DNA from: Intrasporangium calvum DSM 43043
GTDB lineage: Bacteria; Actinomycetota; Actinomycetes; Actinomycetales; Dermatophilaceae
Reading direction: 5' to 3'
DNA length: 64,000 bases
Assembly (NCBI RefSeq): GCF_000184685.1
Contig: NC_014830.1
Coordinates: forward strand, 1,550,001-1,614,000
Shown here: in pieces, positions 8,134-22,627 of the stretch
Layout of the letters: each line of letters starts with the position of its first letter
How positions within the stretch are numbered: position 1 is the first letter of the stretch
Translations under genes and position numbers: made by a program
Notes under the pieces: generated by a model
Databases searched by the model: none
The model's input: only the letters and a program-made list of their open reading frames with translations
Told to the model about the DNA's origin: nothing

Positions 8134-9767
8134 GCACCCAGCTCGTCTCGCTCGCCACGGCGGAGACCCAGGTCGGCAACCCGGCCCTCAACATCGCCAT
8201 CTTCGGCGTCTTCGTCCTCATCACGCTGGCGATCGTCGTCAAGGTCTCGCGCGGGAACCGCAGCGCCGCCGAGTACTACGCCGGCGGGCGGGCCTTCTCC
8301 GGCCGCCAGAACGGCATCGCGATCGCCGGAGACTACCTCTCCGCGGCCTCCTTCCTCGGCATCGCCGGCGCCATCGCCATCAACGGCTACGACGGCTTCC
8401 TCTACTCGATCGGCTTCCTCGTCGCCTGGCTGGTCGCCCTGCTGCTCGTCGCGGAGCTGCTCCGCAACGTCGGCAAGTACACGATGGCTGACGTCCTCTC
8501 GTTCCGGCTGCGGCAGCGACCGGTCCGCATCGCCGCGGCCATCTCGACGCTCGCGGTCTCCTTCTTCTACCTGCTCGCCCAGATGGCCGGCGCCGGCGGT
8601 CTCGTCGCGCTCCTGCTCGGGGTCAAGGGCGACTGGGGCCAGCGCCTCGTCATCGTCATCGTCGGCGTGATCATGCTCTTCTACGTCATCTACGGAGGCA
8701 TGAAGGGGACCACCTGGGTCCAGATGATCAAGGCCGTCCTGCTTATCATCGGCGCCGGGATCATGACCCTCTGGGTGCTCGCCAAGTTCGGCCTCAACCT
8801 CTCCTCGGTCCTCGGTGAGGCGTCGAAGACGTCGCTCGAGTCCGGGGGCAAGGACCTTCTGCTGCCCGGCAACCAGTACAAGAACCCGATCGACTTCATC
8901 TCCCTGTCGATGGCGCTCGTGCTCGGCACGGCCGGCCTGCCGCACGTGCTGATGCGCTTCTACACGGTGCCGACGTCGCGTGAGGCCCGCCGCTCCGTCG
9001 TCTGGGCCATCTGGCTCATCGGCCTGTTCTACCTGTTCACCCTGGTCCTCGGCTACGGCGCAGCGGACCTCGTCGGCGGCGCGGAGATCAAGGCGGCCCC
9101 CGGCGGCGTCAACTCGGCGGCCCCGCTGCTCGCCTTCGCCCTCGGCGGTGAGATCCTGCTCGGCATCATCTCCGGCGTCGCCTTCGCAACCATCCTCGCG
9201 GTGGTCGCGGGGCTGACCATCACGGCGAGCGCCTCGCTGTCCCACGACGTCTACAACACGATCGTCAAGGACGGCAACGCGACCCCGGAGGAAGAGGTAC
9301 GGGTCGCTCGCATCGCCGCGCTCGTCCTCGGGGCCGTGGCGATCGTGGGTGGCATCTTCGCCCTCGGCCAGAACATCGCGTTCCTCGTCGCCCTCGCGTT
9401 CGCCATCGCGGCGAGCGCGAACCTGCCGACGATCCTCTACTCGCTGTTCTGGAAGCGGTTCAACACCAGGGGCGCGCTGTGGTCGATCTATGGCGGGCTG
9501 GTCAGCGCGATCACGCTCATCGTGTTCTCGCCGGTCGTGTCGGGCAAGCCGAACGACCCCGTGACGGGCAAGAGCCCGTCGATGCTCCAGGGCATCGACT
9601 TCCACTGGTTCCCGCTCGACAACCCGGGCATCGTCTCGATCCCGCTCGGCTTCATTCTCGGCTACATCGGGACCGTGACGAGCAAGGAGTACAACGCGGC
9701 GAAGTACGCCGAGATGGAGGTGCGCTCCCTCACCGGCCACGGCGCCGAGGTGGCCACCCACCACTGA
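8130..9767 (+). CDS. actP: Acetate/cation symporter ActP-like
   Basis: 545-residue sodium/solute symporter that imports acetate and other short monocarboxylates. Shows AEYYAGGRAFSGRQNGIAIAGDYLSAASFLGIAGAIA near the N-terminus and GTAGLPHVLMRFYTVPTSREAR in the middle, both diagnostic of ActP, with about 13 membrane helices. Starts with GTG overlapping the DUF485 stop. The operon ends at the inverted repeat 9788-9829. Two ActP-like systems in tandem, with a LytTR pair in front, suggest tuned uptake of carboxylates. Confidence 0.95.
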   Translation: MSTQLVSLATAETQVGNPALNIAIFGVFVLITLAIVVKVSRGNRSAAEYYAGGRAFSGRQNGIAIAGDYLSAASFLGIAGAIAINGYDGFLYSIGFLVAWLVALLLVAELLRNVGKYTMADVLSFRLRQRPVRIAAAISTLAVSFFYLLAQMAGAGGLVALLLGVKGDWGQRLVIVIVGVIMLFYVIYGGMKGTTWVQMIKAVLLIIGAGIMTLWVLAKFGLNLSSVLGEASKTSLESGGKDLLLPGNQYKNPIDFISLSMALVLGTAGLPHVLMRFYTVPTSREARRSVVWAIWLIGLFYLFTLVLGYGAADLVGGAEIKAAPGGVNSAAPLLAFALGGEILLGIISGVAFATILAVVAGLTITASASLSHDVYNTIVKDGNATPEEEVRVARIAALVLGAVAIVGGIFALGQNIAFLVALAFAIAASANLPTILYSLFWKRFNTRGALWSIYGGLVSAITLIVFSPVVSGKPNDPVTGKSPSMLQGIDFHWFPLDNPGIVSIPLGFILGYIGTVTSKEYNAAKYAEMEVRSLTGHGAEVATHH

Positions 9768-9787
9768 GCGCGCTGACGCTCCCGACC

Positions 9788-9829
9788 GAGCCCAGCGGCA
9801 TACGGACGACTCCGTATGCCGCTGGGCTC
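9788..9829 (+). terminator. Perfect inverted repeat built from two dispersed motifs
   Basis: A 19-base stem (GAGCCCAGCGGCATACGGA and its exact complement) with a CGAC loop lies between the convergent actP (+) and DUF2200 (-) genes, so it likely stops transcription from both sides. No long T-run is present. Each arm is a copy of the dispersed motif CAGCGGCATAC (9793-9803 and 9814-9824), the clearest case of that motif used as a hairpin. Confidence 0.85.
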
Positions 9830-9872
9830 GCTCACGCTCGGGATGCGCCGTGCCGCGTGGGCGGGGGAGCGG

Positions 9873-10214
9873 TCAGGCCCTGAGGATCTTGTCCATCGGC
9901 CGGCCCTTGGCCAGCTCGTCGACGAGCTTGTCGAGGTAGCGGATCTGCTGCATCAGCGGGTCCTCGACCTCCTCGACGCGGACCCCGCACACCACCCCGG
10001 TGATCAGAGCGGACCTGGGATGCAGGTGCGCGGCGGCGAAGAACTCCTCGAACGTCGTGCCCGCGGCCAGGTGAGCGCGCAGGGCCGTGTCGTCGAAGCC
10101 GGTGAGCCACTCGATCACCCGGTCCAGCTCGGCCTTGGTGCGGCCCTTCCGCTCGACCTTGGTGACGTAGAGGGGGTAGACCGAGGCGACGCTCGTCGTG
10201 AAGATCCGGCTCAT
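9873..10214 (-). CDS. DUF2200 family protein
   Basis: 113-residue cytoplasmic protein of unknown function matching the DUF2200 pattern: [25 protein letters not shown] at the N-terminus, [35 protein letters not shown] at the end. A TACGCT box lies 7 bases before the ATG, so the transcript is probably leaderless. Monocistronic and tail-to-tail with actP. Confidence 0.85.
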   Translation of the reverse strand: MSRIFTTSVASVYPLYVTKVERKGRTKAELDRVIEWLTGFDDTALRAHLAAGTTFEEFFAAAHLHPRSALITGVVCGVRVEEVEDPLMQQIRYLDKLVDELAKGRPMDKILRA

Positions 10215-10260
10215 TCCGGTGAGCGTAGCCCGCAGCCCACAGCCCCCAGCCCGCAGCGCG

Positions 10261-11373
10261 TCAGAGCACGACGAGGTCGTCCCGGTGGATGACCTCGCGC
10301 TCGTAGGCCGGCCCGAGCGCCTTGGCCAGCTCCCTCGTCGAACGGCCGAGGAGGTTCGGCAGCTCGTTCGACGCATAGTTGACGAGGCCGCGCGCGATCG
10401 GCGTGCCGTCGGGCCCGCACACGTCCACCGGGTCGCCGTCGTGGAAGGTGCCCTCGACGGCCGTGATCCCCGCGGGGAGCAGCGACTTCTTGCGTTCCTT
10501 GAGAGCGTGCACCGCGCCCTCGTCGACGATGAGCCGCCCACGCGCCGAGGTCGCGTGCTCGAGCCAGAGCCGCCGGGACCGGCCCCGCCGACCGATGGGG
10601 AGGAAGAGGGTGCCGACGTCCTCGCCCCGGAGGACCTCGATGATGCGGTCCGCGGCGGTGATCGACGTCGTGACCCCGGCGGCCGTCGCGATCCGGGCCG
10701 CCTCGATCTTGGTCGCCATGCCGCCCGTGCCGACCTTGGAGCCGCTGCCCCCGATCGCGACGTGGGCGATGTCCTCGGGGCCGGCGACGATCGGGATGCG
10801 CTGTGCCCCGGGCCGGCTCGGTGGCCCGTCGTAGAGCGCGTCGACGTCCGAGAGGAGGACGAGGGCGTCGGCGTCGATGAGGTGCGCCACGAGAGCGGCG
10901 AGGCGGTCGTTGTCGCCGAACCGGATCTCCGACGTCGCGACGGTGTCGTTCTCGTTGACGATGGGCAGCACGCGCAGGTCGAGCAGCCGCTCGAGGGTGC
11001 GCCGGGCGTTGGCGTAGTGGGTCCGCCGGGTCACGTCCTCGGCCGTGAGGAGGACCTGTCCGACGGTGATCTCGTGGGCGGCGAAGGACTGCGTGTACGC
11101 GGCGAGCAGGGCGCCCTGACCCACGCTCGCTGCGGCCTGCTGGGTCGCGAGGTCCCGGGGGCGTGCGGTCAGGCCGAGCGGGTGCAGCCCGGCCGCGATG
11201 GCCCCCGAGCTGACGAGGACGATCTGCGCTCCCCGAAGGTGCTGGTGGGCCAGCGCGTTGACGAGGGCGATGAGCCGAGCGTGGTCGATGCCACCGTCGA
11301 CCCCGGTCAGCGAGCTGGAGCCCACCTTGACGACGAGGCGGCGGGCGCTGCTGATGACGGAGCGAGGTGACAC
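10261..11373 (-). CDS. proB: Glutamate 5-kinase
   Basis: First enzyme of proline synthesis, phosphorylating glutamate. 370 residues, the full two-domain length: amino-acid kinase domain ([11 protein letters not shown] near residue 12, [32 protein letters not shown]) and a C-terminal PUA domain ending [22 protein letters not shown] box 7 bases before the GTG start suggests a leaderless transcript. proA lies 6.7 kb away on the other strand, with the thiamine operon between them, so the usual obgE-proB-proA unit has been rearranged. Confidence 0.95.
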   Translation of the reverse strand: MSPRSVISSARRLVVKVGSSSLTGVDGGIDHARLIALVNALAHQHLRGAQIVLVSSGAIAAGLHPLGLTARPRDLATQQAAASVGQGALLAAYTQSFAAHEITVGQVLLTAEDVTRRTHYANARRTLERLLDLRVLPIVNENDTVATSEIRFGDNDRLAALVAHLIDADALVLLSDVDALYDGPPSRPGAQRIPIVAGPEDIAHVAIGGSGSKVGTGGMATKIEAARIATAAGVTTSITAADRIIEVLRGEDVGTLFLPIGRRGRSRRLWLEHATSARGRLIVDEGAVHALKERKKSLLPAGITAVEGTFHDGDPVDVCGPDGTPIARGLVNYASNELPNLLGRSTRELAKALGPAYEREVIHRDDLVVL

Positions 11374-11414
11374 GGCGCCCAGCCTAGTGAGGCGCCCCGC
11401 GTGGGAGCGTCGCC

Positions 11415-11460
11415 GTTCAAGGTATGGAGCAACTCCTGGTCGTCGATCCATACCTCGAAC
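11415..11460 (-). terminator. Hairpin ending the thiamine operon
   Basis: Arms GTTCAAGGTATGGA and TCCATACCTCGAAC (one mismatch) with an 18-base loop, just beyond the thiC stop at 11483. It probably terminates the thi transcript before proB. Confidence 0.6.
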
Positions 11461-11482
11461 GGGGAGAGGGCCGCAGGTGTGG

Positions 11483-15889
<4,407 letters not shown>

Positions 15890-15893
<4 letters not shown>

Positions 15894-17149
15894 TCGTCCT
15901 CCTGGGTGCCGAAGCGTCGTGGGTCGAAGTGGTCGGCGTGCTCCGGCTGCGGGAGACCGAGGACGTGCGCGACGACGGCGTCGGCCGTCAGCGGTGCCAG
16001 GAGAATGCCGTCCCGCCCGTGGCCGGCGGCGACGACGAGCCCGTCGACACCGGACGGCCCGACGACCGGGAGGTTGTCCGGGGTGGCGGGTCGCAGCCCG
16101 GCGGTGGATTCGACGAGCGCCGCCTCGGACAGCTCGGGGACGATCTCGATGGCGTCGTGGAGCAGGTCGTGGACCGCGCCGGCGGTGACGCTCGGGTCGG
16201 CCCCGACGTCCTCGCTCGTGGCGCCGACGACGACCTCGCCGTCGGAGCGGGGCACGAGATAGACGAACCGGCCGTGCACGGATGCCCGGACGATGCGGTG
16301 CAGGACGTCGGGCGCGGCCGGTCGGAGCCGCAGCACCTGGCCCTTGAGCGGACGGATGGGGACCCGCAGCCCCAGGTGGGCCGCGAGCCCGGACGTCGCC
16401 CAACCCGCCGCGAGCACGGTGACGTCCGCGTGGCTCGAGTGGGGCCGAGCGTGCCCGACCGGCTCCACGGACCGGCGGGTCGGCTCCACGGCGGGCTCCG
16501 CACCGACGATGCGACGGTCCCGGAGCTCGGGGCGGGCCAGCAGGGGGCGGAACTCGCCCCCGCGGCTGGTGATGGCGATGCGGAGGGCGTGGGCGACGCG
16601 CCTCGGGTCCACGGCCGACTCGTCCTCGATGACGAGGCAGCCGGCGAGGCGCGGCGACAGCGCCGGTTCGAGGCGACGGGCCGCCCGGCTCGGGAGCCGC
16701 TCGACGGCCCGGTGGTACCGCTCGAGGAGGCGGGCCTGCCGGGCGAGGACCTGCTCGTCGTCGTGGTCGGCCGCGACGAAGAGGGTGCCTTCGCGGCGCA
16801 GGTCGATGGGCAGCCCGGAGTCGGCGGCGAGGTCGGCGGCGAAGGCGGGCCAGCGACCGGCGGACGCCGTGCTCGCCGCCAGGAGTGCCTCCTGTCCGAA
16901 GGTGGCCTCGCTCGACGGGGTGATCATCCCGGCGGCGGCGTGCGTGGCTCCCCCCGCGACGCCCGGGTCGAGCACCGTCACCTGACAGCCCGCCCGAGCC
17001 AGCTGCCAGGCGCTCGCGAGCCCGATGATGCCGCCACCGATGACGGCGACGCGGACCCTCGTGGAGACCCCTGACTCCACGAGGGCCGAGTGCCGGTCCT
17101 GGGGGGCTGCCGTGGTCACCGCGGCACCTCGTCCCGGTGCCGTGCTCAC
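15890..17149 (-). CDS. thiO: Glycine oxidase ThiO
   Basis: FAD enzyme that oxidises glycine to iminoglycine for ThiG; its presence marks the aerobic route. 419 residues with the FAD-binding VAVIGGGIIGLASAWQLARAG near residue 36, GATHAAAGMITP, and the C-terminal RPATPDNLPVVG and AAGHGRDGILLAP. I chose GTG 17149, which overlaps the thiE stop (GTGA); the family core begins only at about residue 33, so a shorter start such as GTG within VSTRVRVAVIG is possible. Confidence 0.93.
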
Positions 17150-17829
17150 GGGCGGACCTCGATCCGACCGTCGGCCGGCTCGCCGTCGCACTGGTCGGAC
17201 GGACCGACCAGCGCGGCGGTGAGAGCCGCTGCCGTCGCGGCCGGGTCGGCTGCCTCGGACAGCGCGGCGACCACGGCGACGCCGTGCGCGCCGGCGGCGA
17301 GCAGGGCGGGGACGAGCTCGGGGGTGACACCACCGATCGCGATGACGGGCAGCTCCGTGGCTGCGGTGACGGCACGGAGGCCGGGTGGTCCGAGTGGCTC
17401 TGGGAGGCCGGCCTTGGTGGTCGTCGCATGAGCCGGTCCGGCGCCGAGATAGGTGGCGCCGGCCGACTCGGCGGCGCGGGCCATGTCGGGGGTGCGCACC
17501 GTGGCTCCGATGACGAAGCCTGCGGGAACGACGCGTCGGACCTCCGCGACGGGGAGGTCGGTGGCCCCGAGGTGCACGCCGTCCGCGCCGGCGGCCAACG
17601 CGACGTCGACGCGGTCATCCACGATGACGAGCGTGCCTGCGGGACGGGCCAGCCCGAGGATCGCGGTGGTGAGGGCGAGGACCTCGCGGTCCGTGTGGTC
17701 CTTGGCCCGCACCTGGACCGCCGCCCGGCCGGTGGCGATCGCGCACCGCACTTCGCGGAGGGGGTCGCGACCGCCGCGGGTGTCGGTGAGGACGTGCAGC
17801 CGTGGGAACGGCCGGGGACTCTGCGTCAT
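17146..17829 (-). CDS. thiE: Thiamine-phosphate synthase ThiE
   Basis: Joins HMP diphosphate and thiazole phosphate. 227 residues: LHVLTDTRGG, VQVRAKDHTDREVL, IVDDRVDVALAAGADGVHLGATDLP, GATVRTPDMARAA, YLGAGPAHATTTK and IAIGGVTPELVPALLAAGAHGVAV cover the full barrel. First gene of the seven-gene thiamine operon; AAGGAG at 17835-17840 precedes the ATG, and the TPP riboswitch lies just upstream. Confidence 0.96.
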   Translation of the reverse strand: MTQSPRPFPRLHVLTDTRGGRDPLREVRCAIATGRAAVQVRAKDHTDREVLALTTAILGLARPAGTLVIVDDRVDVALAAGADGVHLGATDLPVAEVRRVVPAGFVIGATVRTPDMARAAESAGATYLGAGPAHATTTKAGLPEPLGPPGLRAVTAATELPVIAIGGVTPELVPALLAAGAHGVAVVAALSEAADPAATAAALTAALVGPSDQCDGEPADGRIEVRP

Positions 17830-17842
17830 CGCAACTCCTTGG

Positions 17843-17924
17843 TCCCTGCGCCGGCATGATCCGGATCAGGTTGGGACGGTCGGGGCTGCGTCAGCCCCCT
17901 CTCAGCCCGGTGCTCCGGACTCCC
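17843..17924 (-). promoter_or_regulatory. TPP riboswitch (THI element)
   Basis: On the minus strand the conserved THI-box pieces appear in order: GGGAGTCCGGAGCACCGGG, then GCTGAGAGGG, and after a variable arm ACCTGATCCGGATCATGCC followed by GGCGCAGGGA. These are the TPP aptamer core. It lies 14 bases before the thiE start and covers the ribosome-binding site region, so repression is probably translational, as is usual in actinobacteria (family knowledge). It would control the whole thiE-to-thiC operon. Confidence 0.97.
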
Positions 17925-18054
17925 GTGAAGGACGGTCAGAACCATAGCGACCTGGCCGCGAACGCGCATCCCGGGGTGCCCGGGTAGGACGCGGCAGCCA
18001 CCGGGCAACGGACGCGCGGGACCGCTGAGAGGGTGAGGCGCCTACCCTTGAACC

Positions 18055-19338
18055 ATGTCCCACACCATCGACCCCTCGGTCGTCGAGCACGTCAACCAGC
18101 TCGCCGACCGGGCCCGCGTCGCCTCCCGCCGGCTCGCCCAGCTGAGCCGCGCCGAGAAGGACGCCGCCCTCCACGCGCTCGCCGACGCACTCGTCGTCGC
18201 CACCCCGCAGATCCTCCAGGCCAACGCCCAGGACCTCGACCGCGGCCGCGCCAACGGCATGAGCGAGGCCCTCCAGGACCGGCTCCGCCTCGACGAGCAG
18301 CGCGTCGCAGCCTCCGCCCAGGGCCTACGGGACATCGCGGCGCTGCCCGACCCGGTCGGCGAGATCGTCCGGGGCTCGACGCTGCCCAACGGGCTCCAGA
18401 TCCGCCAGGTCCGGGTGCCGATGGGCGTCATCGGGATGATCTACGAGGCTCGGCCCAACGTCACCGTCGACGCAGCCGGACTCGGCCTGAAGTCGGGCAA
18501 CGCAGTGATCCTCCGCGGCGGGTCAGCAGCCGGGGCCACGAACTGGGCCACCGTCATCGCGTTGCGCCTCGCCCTGGCCGGTCAGGGCCTGCCGGAGGAC
18601 GCCATCACCCTCCTCGGAGAGGGCGGCCGCGACGCCGCCCGAGCCCTCATGACCGCGCGCGGCCGCGTCGACCTCGTCATCCCACGCGGGGGAGCCGACC
18701 TCATTCAGACCGTCGTGCGCGAGTCCACCGTCCCGGTCATCGAGACAGGGGTCGGGGTGTGCCACGTCTACGTCGACCGAGCCGCCGACCTCGACCAGGC
18801 CGCCGCGATCACGACCAACGCCAAGACGCACCGTCCGAGCGTGTGCAACGCGGCCGAGTCGCTGCTCGTCCACCGTGAGGTGGCCGCGGACTTCCTCCCC
18901 AAGGTGCTCACCGACCTCGCCAACGCGCAGGTGAAGCTGCACGTCACGCCCGACGTCAGGCCCTACGCGGAAGCCAGCTCAGCGGCATACGCCATCGCTT
19001 CGGAGCAGGACTTCGACACGGAGTGGCTCGCACTCGAGATGAACGTCGCCGTCGTCGACGACCTGGACGCGGCGATGGAGCACATCCGCCGACACGGCTC
19101 CGGGCACACCGAGGCCATCGTCACGGAGGACCGCGCAGCCGCACGGCGCTTCACGGCCGAGGTCGACGCAGCCGTGGTCATGGTCAACGCGAGCACCCGC
19201 TTCACCGACGGAGGCGAGTTCGGCTTCGGTGCCGAGATCGGGATCTCGACGCAGAAGCTGCACGCCCGGGGGCCGATGGCGCTGCCGGAGCTGACGACGA
19301 CGAAGTGGATCGTCGAGGGCGACGGCCAGATCCGCTGA
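18055..19338 (+). CDS. proA: Gamma-glutamyl phosphate reductase
   Basis: Second enzyme of proline synthesis; reduces glutamyl phosphate with NADPH. 427 residues with the aldehyde-dehydrogenase fold, [23 protein letters not shown], the nucleophile cysteine in [13 protein letters not shown], and [21 protein letters not shown] at the end. A TACCCT box 6 bases before the ATG suggests a leaderless transcript. It carries one in-frame copy of the dispersed motif (18980-18990, read as SAAYAIAS). Divergent from the thiamine operon. Confidence 0.97.
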   Translation: MSHTIDPSVVEHVNQLADRARVASRRLAQLSRAEKDAALHALADALVVATPQILQANAQDLDRGRANGMSEALQDRLRLDEQRVAASAQGLRDIAALPDPVGEIVRGSTLPNGLQIRQVRVPMGVIGMIYEARPNVTVDAAGLGLKSGNAVILRGGSAAGATNWATVIALRLALAGQGLPEDAITLLGEGGRDAARALMTARGRVDLVIPRGGADLIQTVVRESTVPVIETGVGVCHVYVDRAADLDQAAAITTNAKTHRPSVCNAAESLLVHREVAADFLPKVLTDLANAQVKLHVTPDVRPYAEASSAAYAIASEQDFDTEWLALEMNVAVVDDLDAAMEHIRRHGSGHTEAIVTEDRAAARRFTAEVDAAVVMVNASTRFTDGGEFGFGAEIGISTQKLHARGPMALPELTTTKWIVEGDGQIR

Positions 19339-19399
19339 CTCGGCCGACTGCGGCGCCCACTGGCCCATCCACCTCTGCGCACTGGCATGATGGCGCGGC

Positions 19400-20095
19400 A
19401 TGGAGGGCACTGAGGTCCGCAAGCTCGCTCAGCTCGAGGGGCAGCACTGGTGGTACCGCGAGCGGCGACACCTGCTAGCGGAGGCGATCCGGGGCCTGAC
19501 CCCCGGCCGGGCCATCGACATCGGGGCTGCCGGCGGCGGCAACACGATGGTGCTGCAACGCGCCGGCTGGGAGGCGACGGCTCTCGAGTACAGCGCCGAG
19601 GGCGCCGCCGTCGCGCACGAACGGGGGCTGCCGGTGCTCCGGTCCGACGCGACCCGCCTGCCCCTCGCCGACGACACCCAGGACCTCGTCGTCGCCTTCG
19701 ACATCCTCGAGCACCTCGCCGACGACGACGGCGCCGTCCGCGAGGCCCACCGCGTGCTCAAGCCGAGCGGCACGTACCTCGTCGCCGTCCCCGCCGACCC
19801 ACGGCTCTGGTCCGCACACGACGAGGCCGTGCACCACCTGCGCCGCTACACCCGTCCCGAGCTGCTCGCCCTCCTGGAGCGGGGCGGCTTCGTCATCGAC
19901 AGCGTCCGCTCCTGGAACGTCCTGCTCCGACCCGTGGTGGCCTTCCGGCGGCGAGCCTCGACCGGCTCGGACCTCGAGGACCTGCACCCGATCGTCAACA
20001 CGGGGCTGCGCGCCATCATCACCGCCGAGCGGTACCTGCCGGTGGGTGGCCTGCCCGGTGTCAGCCTGCTCGTCACGGCCCGCCCCCGGCAGTGA
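19400..20095 (+). CDS. Class I SAM-dependent methyltransferase
   Basis: 231-residue methyltransferase. Motif I is AIDIGAAGGGNT (about residue 38), followed by an acidic strand end (ALEYSAEG), motif DLVVAFDILEHLADDDGA and VLKPSGTYLVAVPADPRLWS, the pattern of methyltransferase type-11 proteins. It converges with a polyprenyl-type glycosyltransferase and may act on the same lipid or sugar pathway (weak inference). Substrate unknown. A CATGAT box lies 8 bases before the ATG. Confidence 0.85.
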   Translation: MEGTEVRKLAQLEGQHWWYRERRHLLAEAIRGLTPGRAIDIGAAGGGNTMVLQRAGWEATALEYSAEGAAVAHERGLPVLRSDATRLPLADDTQDLVVAFDILEHLADDDGAVREAHRVLKPSGTYLVAVPADPRLWSAHDEAVHHLRRYTRPELLALLERGGFVIDSVRSWNVLLRPVVAFRRRASTGSDLEDLHPIVNTGLRAIITAERYLPVGGLPGVSLLVTARPRQ

Positions 20096-20119
20096 TGGTC
20101 GGGGCGGACCGGGTGGCGC

Positions 20120-21184
20120 TCAGCGCAGTCGCGCAGGCGTGCCGGGCGAGCCGGGCGAGCCGTCGGTGTCGGCCCGCACGGTCTGCGTCGGGATGTGTTC
20201 GTCACGGGGCGTGGCCGGCAGCGGCGTGTCGGTCGGCCCGTGCTGCGGCGAGCTCTCCGTGAGGGAGTCGTACGCGACGAAGTAGGTCGGGCGCCCTTGC
20301 AGCTGCGCGTACATCCGGCCGATGTACTCACCGAGGATGCCCACGCAGACCAGCTGCACGGCGCCCACCCCGGCGACGACGGCCACCGTGGAGGTCCAGC
20401 CGGCCACGGTGTGGCCCTGGGCGCGGGCGACGAGCCCGTATCCGATGAGCAGGAGAGCGAGGACGGCGCCGACGAACCCGGCGATCGTCGCGAGCCGCAA
20501 CGGTGCCGTCGAGATGCCCGTCAGCGAGTCGACCGAGAGGCGGATCATCTTGATGAGCGGGTACTTCGTCGATCCTGCCGCGCGCTCCTCACGCTTGTAC
20601 TCGACGGTGTCCGAGGGGAAGCCGAGTGCCGGCACGACGAAGCGGAGCACCCGGTTGTGCTCCGGGAGACTGTTGACGGCATCCACCGTGGCCCGCGACA
20701 TGAGGCGGAAGTCCCCGGCATCCGCGTGGGCCGACGTGCCGGACATGACCCGGATGAACCGGTAGAAGGTCTGGGCCGACACCCGCTTGAACCACGTGTC
20801 CGACGACCGGTCGCTGCGCACGCCGTAGACGACGTCGACGTTGTCCCGCCTCGCCGCCGACAGCATCTCCGGGATGACCTCGGGAGGGTCCTGCAGGTCC
20901 GCGTCGAGCGTGACGACGTAGGCGCCCCGGGCGGTGGCGAGGCCGGCCGAGATCGCGGCCTGGTGCCCGGCGTTGGCGCGGAGGCGGAGCACGCGCAGGG
21001 CCGGCCACTCGCGGTGGTACCGGTGCAGCAGGGCGGGAGTCAGGTCCGTGCTGCCGTCGTCCACGGCCACCACCTCGTACGCCACGTCCATGCCGTCGAG
21101 GAGGGGACGCAGCCGCTGGACGAGCAGCGGGAGCACGTCCTCCTCGTTGTACATGGGGATGACGACGGACAGCTCGGGGACCAT
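20120..21184 (-). CDS. Family 2 glycosyltransferase, polyprenyl-phosphate type
   Basis: 354 residues. GT-A domain (ELSVVIPMYNEEDVLPLLV, VVAVDDGSTD, DXD-like DADLQDPPEVIPEML) followed by two C-terminal membrane helices (about 240-262 and 275-300) ending GEYIGRMYAQLQGRPTYFV, then a disordered Thr/Pro tail. This is the DPM1/GtrB/ArnC architecture: transfer of a sugar from a nucleotide donor to undecaprenyl or decaprenyl phosphate at the membrane. The sugar cannot be told from sequence. Confidence 0.92.
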   Translation of the reverse strand: MVPELSVVIPMYNEEDVLPLLVQRLRPLLDGMDVAYEVVAVDDGSTDLTPALLHRYHREWPALRVLRLRANAGHQAAISAGLATARGAYVVTLDADLQDPPEVIPEMLSAARRDNVDVVYGVRSDRSSDTWFKRVSAQTFYRFIRVMSGTSAHADAGDFRLMSRATVDAVNSLPEHNRVLRFVVPALGFPSDTVEYKREERAAGSTKYPLIKMIRLSVDSLTGISTAPLRLATIAGFVGAVLALLLIGYGLVARAQGHTVAGWTSTVAVVAGVGAVQLVCVGILGEYIGRMYAQLQGRPTYFVAYDSLTESSPQHGPTDTPLPATPRDEHIPTQTVRADTDGSPGSPGTPARLR

Positions 21185-21270
21185 GGGAAACAGCCTACGG
21201 CCCGGCGCCGCGGTCTCGAGCGCCGCACGGTCGCTCCGGACCGAGCCCCTTGGGAGGTACGCTGTGCCGC

Positions 21271-21513
21271 ATGTCTGATCGTGTCCTGACCCTGGTCGCA
21301 CAGGGCGAGGAAGCCGCGCGCGAGCTGCCCATGCCGTTCATCGCGTACTTCCTCATCACCTTCGCGCTCTTCCTTGTGGCGCTCGGCGTCACCTGGTCCT
21401 TCCGCAACACCGCCCACAAGGTGCCGATGTCGACCCACGTCGACCAGCACGGCCGGATCCAGATCGAGGGGCACCCGAGCCACCCCGGCCACGTGGAGGG
21501 GACGCACCACTGA
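21271..21513 (+). CDS. Small single-pass membrane protein upstream of nadD
   Basis: 80 residues with one transmembrane helix (about 22-43, [20 protein letters not shown]) and a His-rich polar tail ([13 protein letters not shown]). No known domain. A TACGCT box 7 bases before the ATG suggests a leaderless transcript. Its tail overlaps the proposed nadD start. Conserved position next to nadD in related actinobacteria is my recollection, not shown here. Confidence 0.72.
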   Translation: MSDRVLTLVAQGEEAARELPMPFIAYFLITFALFLVALGVTWSFRNTAHKVPMSTHVDQHGRIQIEGHPSHPGHVEGTHH

Positions 21514-22187
21514 GCACGCGCCGCCGCATCGGGGTCATGGGTGGGACCTTCGACCCCATCCACCATGGCCACCTCGTGGCGGCCAGCGAGGTGCAGGCCC
21601 TGTTCGGACTCGAGCAGGTCATCTTCGTCCCCACCGGCCAGCCCTGGCAGAAGTCGCACGCCGAGGTCTCCCCGGCCGAGCACCGCTACCTCATGACGGT
21701 GATCGCGACGGCGTCCAACCCGCGGTTCACCGTGAGCCGCGTCGACATCGACCGACCCGGGCCGACCTACACGATCGACACGCTCCGCGACCTGCGCGCC
21801 GAGCTGCCCGACGACGAGCTGTTCTTCATCACCGGCGCTGACGCGCTCGCCGACATCCTCGGGTGGAAGGACGCCGAGCGGCTCTGGCAGCTCGCGCACT
21901 TCATCGGCGTCACGCGCCCTGGGCACCTGCTCTCGGACAAGGGCCTTCCCGAGGACCGTGTCACCCTGCAGGAGGTGCCGGCGATGGCGATCAGCTCGAC
22001 GGACTGCCGCGCCCGGGTGGCCGAGGGGGAGCCGGTCTGGTACCTCGTCCCCGATGGCGTCGTCCAGTACATCAACAAGTACTGCCTCTACACCGGCGGA
22101 GGGTGTGGGGCGCCACCCGTCGAGCCCCTCCGGGCGCGGATCACCTCGCCCCGACGCACCTCAGTTCCTCTGCAAGGAGACCAGTGA
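21510..22187 (+). CDS. nadD: Nicotinate-nucleotide adenylyltransferase
   Basis: Transfers AMP to nicotinate mononucleotide in NAD synthesis. Shows [18 protein letters not shown] (nucleotide-binding HxGH), [22 protein letters not shown] and the [13 protein letters not shown] signature. The first in-frame ATG (21537) would remove the first beta-strand (RRRIGV), which the fold needs. The only suitable start upstream is a CTG at 21510, overlapping the previous stop (CTGA) and 8 bases after GGAGGGGA. I therefore use CTG; if wrong, the start is 21537. 225 residues. rsfS overlaps the end (GTGA). Confidence 0.93.
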   Translation: MSTRRRIGVMGGTFDPIHHGHLVAASEVQALFGLEQVIFVPTGQPWQKSHAEVSPAEHRYLMTVIATASNPRFTVSRVDIDRPGPTYTIDTLRDLRAELPDDELFFITGADALADILGWKDAERLWQLAHFIGVTRPGHLLSDKGLPEDRVTLQEVPAMAISSTDCRARVAEGEPVWYLVPDGVVQYINKYCLYTGGGCGAPPVEPLRARITSPRRTSVPLQGDQ

Positions 22188-22627
22188 CAGCAACAAACCA
22201 TGCGCTCCAGCTCGCCAAGGCGGCTGCCGACGCCGCCGAGGAGAAGATCGCCGAGCGGGTGACGGCCATCGACGTCAGCGACCAGATGCCACTGACCGAT
22301 GTCTTCGTCATCGCCTCGGCGCCCTCCGAGCGACAGATCGGCGCCATCGTCGACGAGGTCGAGGACCGGCTCCGCGAGCTGGGGTCCAAGCCGATCCGGC
22401 GCGAGGGGGAACGCGACGGGCGCTGGGTCCTCATCGACTTCGGCGACATCATCGTGCACATCCAGCACGAGGACGAGCGCGAGTACTACGCGCTCGAGCG
22501 GCTGTGGAAGGACTGCCCTGAGATCGACCTGACGGCGATCGAGTCCCCGGCCCGGCCTGGTGCGTCCAGCTCCCCGGACGGGTCGGACGGGTCGGACGGG
22601 TCGGACGGGTCGGGCGCCACGCCGTGA
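22184..22627 (+). CDS. rsfS: Ribosome silencing factor RsfS
   Basis: Binds ribosomal protein L14 and blocks 30S-50S joining during starvation. 147 residues with [42 protein letters not shown] and [30 protein letters not shown]. The C-terminus ends in repeated GSD units from a 9-base tandem repeat (22576-22612). GTG start overlaps nadD; the next gene overlaps its stop, so the three are coupled. Confidence 0.95.
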   Translation: MTATNHALQLAKAAADAAEEKIAERVTAIDVSDQMPLTDVFVIASAPSERQIGAIVDEVEDRLRELGSKPIRREGERDGRWVLIDFGDIIVHIQHEDEREYYALERLWKDCPEIDLTAIESPARPGASSSPDGSDGSDGSDGSGATP

